Below, in pieces: positions 32,520 through 40,906 of a DNA stretch of 64,000 nt. The translations under genes were made by a program, and so were the position numbers. How positions within the stretch are numbered: position 1 is the stretch's first letter; each line of letters opens with the position of its first letter. This DNA comes from Alteriqipengyuania_B sp035481675. GTDB lineage: Bacteria > Pseudomonadota > Alphaproteobacteria > Sphingomonadales > Sphingomonadaceae. The notes under the pieces are model-generated. The model searched no databases. It had not been told where the DNA came from and was given only the letters and a program-made list of their open reading frames with translations. The DNA lies in NCBI RefSeq assembly GCF_035481675.1, contig NZ_JAYJJW010000002.1:310001-374000 (forward strand), in the 5' to 3' direction.

Positions 32520-34327
32520 AATCCTGCCGCAGCGAGCATGGCGCTGCCTCCCTTTTCGGCCTCGTCGGCATGGAGGCGGAACATGGCGAAAAGCTCGCGG
32601 CCCACGCCGATGTCGGGCGCGGGCTCCGGCGCGGGTTCGCGCGCATTGAGGTCCGCATCGGTGGAAAGCGAGCCGGTTTCGGCGCACAGTTTCACCACGT
32701 CCCCATCGCGCACCCTGCTCAGCGGCCCGCCGCCCAGCGCTTCGGGTGAACAGTGTATGGCCGCCGGGACCTTGCCGCTCGCGCCGCTCATCCGCCCGTC
32801 GGTGACGAGCGCGACGCGATATCCGCGGTCCTGCAGCACGCCCAGTGCCGGGGTCAGCTTGTGGAGTTCGGGCATGCCGTTGGCGCGCGGCCCCTGGAAC
32901 CGGACCACCACCACCACGTCGCGGTCGAGCTCGCCCGCCTTGAACGCTTCAGCGACGTCATGCTGGGTCTGGAACACGCGGCACGGCGCCTCGATTGTCC
33001 AGCGTTCCCTGTCCACGGCGCTGGTCTTGAAACACGCCCGGCCAAGGTTCCCGGTGACGAGGCGCATGCCGCCGTCTGGCTGGAAGGGATCGCTGGCGGG
33101 CTTCAGCATCGTGTCGTCGCCGCTGGGGCCGGTTTCGCGATAGGCGAGGTCGTCGCCGTCCAGCCCCGGCTCCATCGCATAGGCGGACAGGTCGCCGTCC
33201 CACACGGTCAACACGTCGCGGTGGGCGAGGCCGGCTTCGAGCAACTGCCCGATCACGTAGCCCATGCCGCCGGCGTCGTGGAAATGGTTCACGTCGCCCG
33301 ACCCGTTGGGATAGACGCGCGCGATCAGCGGCACGGCGTGGCTCAGTTCGGCAAGATCGTCCCAGTCGAAGACGATGCCGGCGGCGCGCGCCATGGCAGG
33401 GATGTGGATCGCGTGGTTGGTCGACCCACCCGTGGCGAGCAGGCCGACCGCGGCGTTGACGATGGCCTTTTCGTCCACGCATTGCGCCAGCGGGCGATAG
33501 TCGCCCCCGTCCTCGCCGATTTCGACGAGCCGGTGGACGGCCTTGCGGTCGAGCGCCTGACGCAGCTTCGTGCCGGGCTGGACGAAGGCGCTGCCCGGGA
33601 TGTGCAGGCCCATCATCTCCATCATCATCTGGTTAGAATTGGCCGTGCCGAAGAACGTGCAGGTGCCGGGCGAGTGGTAGCTCGCGCTTTCGCTTTCCAG
33701 CAATTCGTCGCGGCCCACCTTCCCTTCCGCGTAAAGCTGGCGGACGCGCTGCTTTTCCTTGTTGGAAATGCCGGTCGGCATCGGCCCGCTCGGCACGAAC
33801 AGGCCGGGAAGGTGGCCGAAGCGCAGCGCGCCGATCAACAAGCCGGGCACGATCTTGTCGCAGATGCCCAGCATGGCCATGCCGTCATAGACCGCGTGGC
33901 TCATCGCGATACCGGTGGCGAGCGCGATGGCATCGCGGCTGAACAGCGACAGTTCCATGCCGTCCTGCCCCTGCGTCACCCCGTCGCACATCGCCGGCGT
34001 CCCGCCCGCGACCTGCGTGGTGGCGCCGACTTCGCGGGCGTAGATCTTCATCCGCTCCGGATACCGGCCATAGGGCTGGTGGGCGGAAAGCATGTCGTTG
34101 TAGCTGGTGACGATCGCGAGGTTCGGCCCGCGCCCCTGCTTCAGCGCCTCCTGGTCCTCCAGCGCGCCGGCAAAGGCATGGGCGAGGTTGGAGCAGCTGA
34201 CGGAGGATTTCTCCGGCGCACGCTCCCGCTCCCGCTCCATCAGTTCGAGATAGGCGGTGCGGCCGGGTTTCGAACGCTCGATGATCCGGTCGGTTATACG
34301 CGCGATGCGGGGATCGAGATTACTCAT
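32516..34327 (-). CDS. edd: 6-phosphogluconate dehydratase
   Basis: Edd dehydrates 6-phosphogluconate to KDPG using an iron-sulfur cluster. The 603-residue protein of the IlvD/Edd family has SVSCSNLAHAFAGALED, SYNDMLSAHQPY and MCDGVTQGQ. GTCTFFGTANSNQMMMEMMGL (cluster-binding Cys), LLATGGSTNHAIH and VTDGRMSGASGK follow. Overall length and motifs are those of Edd rather than dihydroxyacid dehydratase. Its start overlaps the zwf stop by 8 bases, and its stop overlaps glk by 4. Confidence 0.94.
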   Translation of the reverse strand: MSNLDPRIARITDRIIERSKPGRTAYLELMERERERAPEKSSVSCSNLAHAFAGALEDQEALKQGRGPNLAIVTSYNDMLSAHQPYGRYPERMKIYAREVGATTQVAGGTPAMCDGVTQGQDGMELSLFSRDAIALATGIAMSHAVYDGMAMLGICDKIVPGLLIGALRFGHLPGLFVPSGPMPTGISNKEKQRVRQLYAEGKVGRDELLESESASYHSPGTCTFFGTANSNQMMMEMMGLHIPGSAFVQPGTKLRQALDRKAVHRLVEIGEDGGDYRPLAQCVDEKAIVNAAVGLLATGGSTNHAIHIPAMARAAGIVFDWDDLAELSHAVPLIARVYPNGSGDVNHFHDAGGMGYVIGQLLEAGLAHRDVLTVWDGDLSAYAMEPGLDGDDLAYRETGPSGDDTMLKPASDPFQPDGGMRLVTGNLGRACFKTSAVDRERWTIEAPCRVFQTQHDVAEAFKAGELDRDVVVVVRFQGPRANGMPELHKLTPALGVLQDRGYRVALVTDGRMSGASGKVPAAIHCSPEALGGGPLSRVRDGDVVKLCAETGSLSTDADLNAREPAPEPAPDIGVGRELFAMFRLHADEAEKGGSAMLAAAGL

Positions 34328-35777
34328 TCCAGCTTACTCCTCCGCGTTCGGCCAGGGCGACCGCCGCGCTCGGCCCCCACGATCCGGCGGTGTAGGTCTT
34401 GGGGCTCTCGCCGCTGTCGGCCCACAGGGCGCGGATCGCGTCGATCCATTCCCACTGGGCTTCCACCTCGTCGCGCCGGACGAACAGCGTCTGGTCGCCG
34501 TGGATCAGGTCGAGCAGCAGGCGCTCGTAAGCGATCCGGCGGGTCTTTTCGCTGAAGGCATCGGGCATGGCGATGTCGAGCGGGACGGGCCGCAGCCGCA
34601 CGCCTTCGCTGGCAAGGCCGGGCACCTTGGCCATCACCTGCAGGCTGATGTTCTCTTCCGGCTGGATACCGATCAGCAGGCGGTTGGGCTCGGTGCGCGC
34701 GCCGCGGCCTTCGAAGATCGAATGCGGGATACAGCGGAACTGGACGAGGATTTCCGTGCGCCGCTTGGGCAGGCGCTTGCCGTGGCGCAGGTAGAAGGGC
34801 ACGCCCTTCCAGCGCCAGTTGTCGACATGGGCCTTGATCGCGACGAAGGTTTCGGTGTCGCTGTCCTTGCCCAGCTCCTCGTCGTAACCCGGCACGGCCT
34901 CGCCGCCCACGGCGCCGGCGCGGTACTGGCCGCGCACGGTCTCGCTTTCCTCCACGCGGCGCAGCGCGCGCAGGACCTTGACCTTCTCGTCGCGCACGGC
35001 GGTGGAATCGAAGCTGCTGGGCGGCTCCATCGCCACCAGCGCCAGCAGCTGCAGCATGTGGTTCTGCACCATGTCGCGCAGCGCGCCGGCATCGTCATAA
35101 AAGGCGACGCGGCCTTCCAGCCCGACCGTCTCCGCCACGGTGATCTGCACGTGGTCGATATGTTCGGCGTTCCACAGCGGTTCGAACATGATGTTGGCAA
35201 AGCGCAGTGCGAGCAGGTTCTGCACCGTCTCCTTGCCCAGGTAATGGTCGATCCGGAAAATGCGGCGTTCGGGGAAGGCCGCGGCGACCGCGTCGTTGAT
35301 TTCGCAGCTAGAGGCGAGGTCGGTGCCGAGCGGCTTTTCCAGCGCGATGCGGCTGTTGCCGCCCGTCAGCCCCACGCGTTCGAGACCGGCGATCGTCGGT
35401 TCGAACAGGCTCGGCGCGGTGGAGAGGAAGATGGCGAGGCCGCGCGCGGGCTCTCCCACAACCTTCGCCAGCTCGTCGTATCCCTCGGGCGTCAGCGCAT
35501 CGACGGGGACGTATTCGATCCGGTTGAGGAAGGTCGCCAGGCTGCCGCGGCGCCCGGCGGGCAGGAACTTCTCGATCGCCTCGCGCGCGAAATGGCGGAA
35601 GCCCTGCGTGTCGTGCTCGCTGCGCGCGGTGCAGACGATCCTGAGGTCGTCGGCCAGCAATCCGTCGGCGTCGAGCGCGCAGAGCGAGGGCAGCAACATG
35701 CGCTGCGACAGGTCGCCCGTGGCGCCGAACAGCAGCAGGCGGTCGGCGGCAAAAGGCTCGGTCTCGTTGGTAACGAT
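34320..35777 (-). CDS. zwf: Glucose-6-phosphate dehydrogenase, unusual start codon
   Basis: Zwf oxidises glucose 6-phosphate to the 6-phosphogluconolactone with NAD(P)+. It shows FGATGDLSQR (NAD(P)-binding loop), ALEKPLGTDL, the substrate motif RIDHYLGKE and a normal C-terminal half. The first ATG in frame (35697-35699) lies after FGATGDLSQR and cannot be the true start. Upstream to the in-frame stop there is no ATG, GTG or TTG. A GGGAG ribosome-like site is followed 8 bases later by ATC GTT ACC AAC GAG, and the frame then runs straight into the conserved N terminus. I place the start at that ATC (35775-35777), giving 485 residues. This is either an ATC start or a sequence variant of ATG. First gene of the zwf-edd-glk-eda-ppc operon. 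Confidence 0.85.
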   Translation of the reverse strand: MVTNETEPFAADRLLLFGATGDLSQRMLLPSLCALDADGLLADDLRIVCTARSEHDTQGFRHFAREAIEKFLPAGRRGSLATFLNRIEYVPVDALTPEGYDELAKVVGEPARGLAIFLSTAPSLFEPTIAGLERVGLTGGNSRIALEKPLGTDLASSCEINDAVAAAFPERRIFRIDHYLGKETVQNLLALRFANIMFEPLWNAEHIDHVQITVAETVGLEGRVAFYDDAGALRDMVQNHMLQLLALVAMEPPSSFDSTAVRDEKVKVLRALRRVEESETVRGQYRAGAVGGEAVPGYDEELGKDSDTETFVAIKAHVDNWRWKGVPFYLRHGKRLPKRRTEILVQFRCIPHSIFEGRGARTEPNRLLIGIQPEENISLQVMAKVPGLASEGVRLRPVPLDIAMPDAFSEKTRRIAYERLLLDLIHGDQTLFVRRDEVEAQWEWIDAIRALWADSGESPKTYTAGSWGPSAAVALAERGGVSWNE

Positions 35778-35897
35778 CGCGGTGTCTCCCTTGTTTGCCC
35801 GTTTACCCTCCGGGCCCGTTCATCCAAGCCGAGCGGCGGCGCACACGCAAGCACGCCCGCCCGAAACGGATACGTATTCAGCCCCGCTGCGTATCCC

Positions 35898-36701
35898 TCA
35901 GGCAGAGCATTTCACGCTCTGGCGCACCATCCGCGATGCGCCGAAGCTGGTGAGGAAGCTGACGTCCGCCGCATCGCGGCCGACGCCGATCTTCACCGTG
36001 TCCGACGGTGTCGCCATGCCGGTCGCATCGACGATCTGCCATGTGCCGGAAGGCGAACCGCCGGTGCCGTCGCCATCGGCCAGGAAGACCTCGGCCACGG
36101 CGTGGAAATCGGGCGGCTCCACCCCGGGAGCGAAGCAGCTGACATAGCGTGCCGGGATGCCCGCCGCGCGGGCCAGCGAGACGATCACGTGGCTGTAATC
36201 GCGGCACACGCCCTGGCGCGAAACGAACGTGTCGAGCGCGCCGGTATCGGCATTGCTGGAGCCGGGGACATAGGAGAACTCCGCCTCCACCCAATCGCGC
36301 ATGGCGATGATCTTGGCCCCCCCCTCATGCTCGCCGAAGCGTTCGGTGACGAAGTTCTGGAATTTGTCCGCCGGGCAATAGCGCGAATCCATCAGGTACT
36401 GCACCGCCTCGCCCGGCAGGTCGTGCGGCTCCAGCCGGCCCAGCGTGGCGAGGTCGGGCAGGTGCCGCTCCACCTCGACGGAGACCCTGTAATCGACCTC
36501 CACCAGCCCCTCGGCCCGCAGCCAGATCCGCTCGCCGATATCGTCCTCGGCGGAAACCCGCGCGAAATGCTCGGTCCTGGTGATCCAGGTGTCGGTCTCG
36601 ACCAGCCGCTGCTCCGGCAACAGCGCCGCCTCGAACTGCAGGAGTACGTCGGTGGGCTGGTCCAGTTCGAAAGCGAAGGACACGTCGATGTTCACGGGCA
36701 T
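35898..36701 (-). CDS. Transglutaminase-like cysteine protease family protein
   Basis: A 267-residue protein with an N-terminal beta-rich domain (residues 1-95) and a transglutaminase core. The catalytic triad is clear: Cys166 in RQGVCRDYSHV, His200 in DFHAVAEVF and Asp225 in WQIVDATG. Such bacterial proteins act as proteases, amidases or cross-linkers, often in peptide- or cyanophycin-related loci. No signal peptide is evident and no partner genes are adjacent, so the substrate is open. The ATG at 36699-36701 gives a full-length fold. Confidence 0.82.
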   Translation of the reverse strand: MPVNIDVSFAFELDQPTDVLLQFEAALLPEQRLVETDTWITRTEHFARVSAEDDIGERIWLRAEGLVEVDYRVSVEVERHLPDLATLGRLEPHDLPGEAVQYLMDSRYCPADKFQNFVTERFGEHEGGAKIIAMRDWVEAEFSYVPGSSNADTGALDTFVSRQGVCRDYSHVIVSLARAAGIPARYVSCFAPGVEPPDFHAVAEVFLADGDGTGGSPSGTWQIVDATGMATPSDTVKIGVGRDAADVSFLTSFGASRMVRQSVKCSA

Positions 36702-36950
36702 GAAGAGTGAACGCGGCGGGCCCCGCTATGGTTTCGAAGGAATGTTGGGGGGCCTTGGTGATCCCCAAAGAGGAAGCGTGTTTCTAGATTTCGTAATCGC
36801 GTGCCTCGCACACTTTGCGCGACATCTTCCCAAGCCGAAGGATGCTTAGGCATTTTCCTACATGCCGCCCGCTCGTTATCGTCCAAGGCCCGCTCTTTTC
36901 CTCGTCCACCCCTTGCCCTCCTTGCGGGCAACCCGGCCTTGCACGCAGCG

Positions 36951-37115
36951 TGACGTTTCGGCGCAACTGCGGGTGACGGTTCGCCTTTCGCAAGGTGACG
37001 GTTTCGCGGCGGCAGGGTCACGGTCTTGCGGCGCAGGGTCACGCCTTGCGCGCACTCGGTGACAGTGGTGCGCGCAAGGTTACGCATTTGCGGGGCAGGT
37101 TCACGCTTTCGGGCG
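36951..37115. repeat. Degenerate tandem repeat, about eight 20-23-base units
   Basis: Between the transglutaminase and rimO genes, units of 20-23 bases begin with TGACG, TCACG or TTACG and mostly end GCGCAAGG or GGCAGGG. Examples start at 36951, 36974, 36996 and 37018. Spacing drifts by 1-3 bases, and the units vary by up to about half. They are not separated by unique spacers, so this is not a CRISPR array. The rest of the 486-base interval 36,702-37,187 contains no gene I can support. Confidence 0.55.
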
Positions 37116-37187
37116 ATTTGCCCCTGGACCGAGTTCCATGTGTGCCTTCCTGTGGACCTACCGCTTCGCTACTTGAGGGCGGGGCCA

Positions 37188-38570
37188 TCAAACGGGATGC
37201 ACGATCGCCCCGTAGAGGTCGTGCGCGTCGGCGTCTTCGACCTCCACTTGCACGATGTCGCCCGGTGCCAGGCTGGCGGGCACGCTGCGCAGGTAGACGG
37301 CGCCGTCGATCTCGGGAGCGTCGGCCTGGCTGCGGCCGGTGGCGCCGATGTCGACATCCTCGTCCGCCTCGCCCACCTCGTCGATGATGACGGGCAGCGT
37401 GCGGCCCACCTTGGCGGCGAGCTTGGCGGCGCTGATCCGCTCCGTCACCGCCATCAGCCGGGCATAGCGTTCCTCCTTCACCGCCTCGGGCACCTGGTCG
37501 GGCAGGGCGTTGGCCTGTGCGCCTTCGACCGGTTCGAAGCGGAAGGCGCCGACGCGGTCGAGCTGCGCTTCCTCCAGCCAGTCGAGCAGGTAGGCGAAGT
37601 CGTCCTCCGTTTCGCCCGGGAAGCCGACCACGAAGCTGGACCGCACGGCGATGTCGGGGCAGATCGCGCGCCAGTCGGCCAGCCGCGCCAGCACCTTCGC
37701 CTCGTTCGCGGGGCGCTTCATGCGTTTCAGGACGGAGGGCGCCGCGTGCTGGAACGGGATGTCGAGATAGGGCGTCAGCAGCCCCTCGGCCATCAGCGGG
37801 ATGACCTGGTCGACGTGCGGGTAGGGGTAGACGTAGTGGAGGCGCACCCACGGCGGGGTGCCGTCTCCGGTGTCGAGCCGGCCCAGCTCGCGGGCGAGGT
37901 CGGTCATGTGGGCGCGGACCTCGCGGCCCTTCCAGGTCCGGGGGTCGTGCCGCGTATCGACACCGTAGGCGGAGGTGTCCTGGCTGATGACGAGGAGCTC
38001 GCGCGTGCCGGCGGCGACCAGCTTCTCCGCCTCGCGCAGGACCGCGTCGATGCGGCGGCTGGCCAGCTTCCCGCGCAGGTCGGGGATGATGCAGAAGGCG
38101 CAGGAGTGGTTACACCCCTCGCTGATCTTGAGGTAGGAGTAGTGGCGCGGGGTGAGCTTGATGTCAGGCTGCGGGATCAGGTCGACGAAGGGGCCCTGCG
38201 ATGGCGGCGCGTGGGTGTGGACCGCCTCCACCACAGCCTCGTACTGGTGGGCGCCCGTCACGGCGAGGACCTGCGGGTGGGCGGCGCGGATGGCGTCGGC
38301 CTCCTCGCCCATGCAGCCGGTCACGATGACGCGGCCGTTCTCCGCGATCGCCTCGCCGATGGCGGCAAGGCTTTCCTCCTTGGCGGAATCGAGGAAGCCG
38401 CAGGTGTTGACGAGCACCACGTCGGCCCCGGCATAGTCGGCGCTCATGGCATAGCCGTCGGCACGCAGGCGGGTGAGGATGCGCTCGGAATCGACCAACG
38501 CCTTGGGGCAGCCGAGGCTGACCATGCCGACGCGGGGGGCTTGCCTGATGGAAGTGGGTGTGGTGGCCAT
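37188..38570 (-). CDS. rimO: Ribosomal protein S12 methylthiotransferase RimO
   Basis: RimO adds a methylthio group to Asp88 (E. coli numbering) of ribosomal protein S12 using radical SAM chemistry. The 460-residue protein has an N-terminal UPF0004 domain with cluster cysteines in SLGCPKALVDSE, VNTCGFL and VTGCMGE. The radical-SAM triad is EGCNHSCAFCIIP, and a C-terminal TRAM domain follows from about residue 385. The motif set and length separate it from MiaB. I use the ATG at 38568-38570; the frame extends to 38591. Confidence 0.92.
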   Translation of the reverse strand: MATTPTSIRQAPRVGMVSLGCPKALVDSERILTRLRADGYAMSADYAGADVVLVNTCGFLDSAKEESLAAIGEAIAENGRVIVTGCMGEEADAIRAAHPQVLAVTGAHQYEAVVEAVHTHAPPSQGPFVDLIPQPDIKLTPRHYSYLKISEGCNHSCAFCIIPDLRGKLASRRIDAVLREAEKLVAAGTRELLVISQDTSAYGVDTRHDPRTWKGREVRAHMTDLARELGRLDTGDGTPPWVRLHYVYPYPHVDQVIPLMAEGLLTPYLDIPFQHAAPSVLKRMKRPANEAKVLARLADWRAICPDIAVRSSFVVGFPGETEDDFAYLLDWLEEAQLDRVGAFRFEPVEGAQANALPDQVPEAVKEERYARLMAVTERISAAKLAAKVGRTLPVIIDEVGEADEDVDIGATGRSQADAPEIDGAVYLRSVPASLAPGDIVQVEVEDADAHDLYGAIVHPV

Positions 38571-38644
38571 GGCGCGCGCCCCTACACCCAAGTGGCCGAA
38601 TGCGCTAGCGGGAGTGTGGGGCGCTGGGGCAAGGAGATTGGGTG

Positions 38645-39043
38645 ATGGGTGAAATGGGCTTGCTGCCGATCGTGCTGGCGACGCTGGCGTTCTTCATCTT
38701 CGGGGCGCTGTGGTACGGCCCGCTGTTCAGCAAGGCGTGGCAGCGCGAGGCGGGTTTGAGCGAAGATGCGATCCGCGGCGGCAACATGGCGGTCATCTTC
38801 GGCCTCGCCTTCCTGTTCGAGATGCTGGTGGTGACCACCTTGGCCCACACGGTGGCGCGCACGGGCGCCTCGGACCGGGCGACGATGATGATGGCGGTGG
38901 GCTTCGGCGCCACGATCATGGTGCCGGCGATCGGCATCAACTACCTGTTCCAGCGCCGCTCCGCCAAGCTGTTCGCGATCGATGCCGGGCACTTCGTCAT
39001 CGGTATGGCAATCGTCGGCGCGGTGCTGATCGCCTGGCGGTAG
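38645..39043 (+). CDS. DUF1761 family membrane protein
   Basis: A 132-residue protein with four predicted membrane segments and the DUF1761 signature FFIFGALWYGPLFSKAW. The residues match the family's WYGPLFG.W motif. The function of this family is unknown. AAGGAG stands 8 bases before the ATG at 38645; an adjacent GTG at 38642 is an alternative. It is divergent from rimO and convergent with the potassium channel gene, 7 bases apart. Confidence 0.8.
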   Translation: MGEMGLLPIVLATLAFFIFGALWYGPLFSKAWQREAGLSEDAIRGGNMAVIFGLAFLFEMLVVTTLAHTVARTGASDRATMMMAVGFGATIMVPAIGINYLFQRRSAKLFAIDAGHFVIGMAIVGAVLIAWR

Positions 39044-39050
39044 CGGGCGT

Positions 39051-40124
39051 TCAGGCGCTTTCGCCTTCGAGGATTTCGGCGAGATCCTCCCCGCTCGAAC
39101 ACGGCGCGATCTCCACGATGATGTCGTCCGCCACCAGTGCCTCGGCCTCGGGCTCCCAGTATCCGAAGGCGATCCCGTCGCGATAGATGCGCAGGCCCCG
39201 GCCGCCGGTTTCCAGTTCGGACAACGGGCGGCCGACTTCGGTTTCGCGTACAGCTCGCTCGATCAGCTGGACGCGGCCCGTGACGCTGGCGAGGTCGGCA
39301 AGGTATTCGGCAATATGCGCGCCCTGCGCGCTGCCGGCGAGGAGCAAGCCGGTGAAGCGCACCGGGTTGATGACATTGTCCGCCCCCGCCTGCCGCGCCA
39401 GCAACTCGTTGTCCGCGGCACGCACGACCACACTGATCGGCGTATTCGGGGCGAGGTGGCGAACGGTCAGCACGATCAGGATGCTGGCATCGTCGCGCCC
39501 GGCGGACACCAGCACGGTGCGCGCCTTGTCGATCTTGACCGCGATCAGGTTCTCGTCGCGGCTGGCATCGGCGGTCATGACGTTGCAGCCCATCGCCTCG
39601 GCCAAGGCGAGACGTTCGGAACTGCCGTCGAGCACGACGATCGAGCTGGGATCGGTGCCGCGCTCGATCAGTTCGGCCACGGCTTCCGAACCGCTGACGC
39701 CGAAGCCGAGGACGACCACGTGGTTCTCCAAGCTTTCCTGGATACGGTTCATGCGCCATTTCTCCCATGTGCGCTTGATGACGAAATTATAGGCGGTGCC
39801 CACGAAGATGAACAGCACCAGCACGCGCACCGGCGTCACGATCAGCCCCTCGACCAGCCGCGCGCGGTCGCTGACCGGGGCGATATCGCCGAAACCGGTG
39901 GTCGTGATCGATATCATCGTGAAATAGATCACGTCGAGGAAGCTGACTTCGCCGTCGAGATTGTCGACTAGCCCCTCGCGATCCCACCAGTGAATCATGA
40001 TGACGAGAAAGATCAGCGTCGCCGCGATGCCCAGCCGGATGCCGACATCGGCCCAAACCGGCAGCTTGACCGCGCGGCGCAGCGGTTCGCGCTGCAACTG
40101 GGCATTGGACTGGGACAGGCGCAT
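39051..40124 (-). CDS. Potassium channel with RCK (TrkA-N) domain
   Basis: A 357-residue channel subunit. Two membrane segments flank a pore loop with the selectivity filter TTTGFGD (about residues 74-80). A cytoplasmic RCK domain begins at HVVVLGFGVSGSE (Rossmann loop near residue 140), with a TrkA-C-like end. The order is that of MthK/GsuK-type K+ channels. The ligand is not deducible. Its ATG overlaps the stop of the LysM-M23 gene by one base (TGATG), so it ends a serS-surE-M23-channel run. Confidence 0.87.
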   Translation of the reverse strand: MRLSQSNAQLQREPLRRAVKLPVWADVGIRLGIAATLIFLVIMIHWWDREGLVDNLDGEVSFLDVIYFTMISITTTGFGDIAPVSDRARLVEGLIVTPVRVLVLFIFVGTAYNFVIKRTWEKWRMNRIQESLENHVVVLGFGVSGSEAVAELIERGTDPSSIVVLDGSSERLALAEAMGCNVMTADASRDENLIAVKIDKARTVLVSAGRDDASILIVLTVRHLAPNTPISVVVRAADNELLARQAGADNVINPVRFTGLLLAGSAQGAHIAEYLADLASVTGRVQLIERAVRETEVGRPLSELETGGRGLRIYRDGIAFGYWEPEAEALVADDIIVEIAPCSSGEDLAEILEGESA

Positions 40125-40906
40125 CAGTCGTCGCTGTCGCCGAGGAAGGTTGCGGGATCGACCGGCCGGCGATCCTTGCGGATTTCGAAATGGAGTTCGG
40201 GACGCTCGGCCGTGCCGCTCTGCCCGCCGAGGCCGAGCCGCTCGCCCGCGCGGATAGGCTCACCCTTCTTGACGGTGATCGAGCCGAGATGGCCGTAGAC
40301 TGTGTGGAAGCCCCCGGGATGTTCGATGACCACGAGATTGCCGAACCGGCGCGGTTCTTCCCCGGCGAAGATCACCGTGCCGCTGGCCGCCGCGCGGATC
40401 ATGTCGCCTTCCCTGACTGCGAAGTCCCAGCCTTCGTGGCCGCCGCCATCGGGCCGCCGGCGCCAATCGAGGAGGACGGTTCCATCGTGCGGTCGGCGGA
40501 AATGCGGGCGTGAGGGCGCGGCGGCGCGCTGGGCCTGCGCGCGCGGGATGACGGCGGGAATGATCAGCCGCTGGCCGACCCTTATGGTGCCGTCGGCGCC
40601 AATACCGTTGGCGGTGCGGATCGCGCTCCATGACACGCCGTAGCGGTTGGCAATGCCTAGCCCGGTTTCGCCTGACCCTACGCGGTGGATGCGCTGGCGC
40701 GGGATCACCAGCGTCTGGCCGACGCGCACGCCATAGGGTTCGGCGATGCCATTGGCGGCAGCGATCACGCTCATAGAAACGCCCGCGTTCTCGGCAATCT
40801 GGCTGAGCGTTTCGCCGGGCTTCACGACGTGTTCGGTCTCGGTCGCAGGGTCGCCCATCGCCAGCAGCAGCGGCGCTGCAAACAGCATGGCAAGGGCGCG
40901 GCGCAT
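40124..40906 (-). CDS. LysM and M23-family peptidase domain protein (NlpD-like)
   Basis: A 260-residue envelope protein: a signal peptide, two LysM peptidoglycan-binding domains (HVVKPGETLSQIAENAGV; HRVGSGETGLGIANRYGV), then an M23/LytM domain. The metal-binding HEGWD is kept, and VYGHLG is present. The later HxH motif reads ELHFEIR, with Glu where the first His is expected, as in the non-catalytic NlpD. It may therefore activate an amidase instead of cutting the wall itself. It overlaps both neighbours by one base. A GTG directly precedes the ATG. Confidence 0.82.
   Translation of the reverse strand: MRRALAMLFAAPLLLAMGDPATETEHVVKPGETLSQIAENAGVSMSVIAAANGIAEPYGVRVGQTLVIPRQRIHRVGSGETGLGIANRYGVSWSAIRTANGIGADGTIRVGQRLIIPAVIPRAQAQRAAAPSRPHFRRPHDGTVLLDWRRRPDGGGHEGWDFAVREGDMIRAAASGTVIFAGEEPRRFGNLVVIEHPGGFHTVYGHLGSITVKKGEPIRAGERLGLGGQSGTAERPELHFEIRKDRRPVDPATFLGDSDD

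Noticed and set aside
34257..36710. An 817-codon plus-strand frame across zwf and the transglutaminase gene
   Set aside because: It is opposite two genes with catalytic motifs, and its own translation shows no fold.
36951..37115. A possible CRISPR array
   Set aside because: The units are degenerate and adjacent, without unique spacers of constant length, and no cas gene is present.
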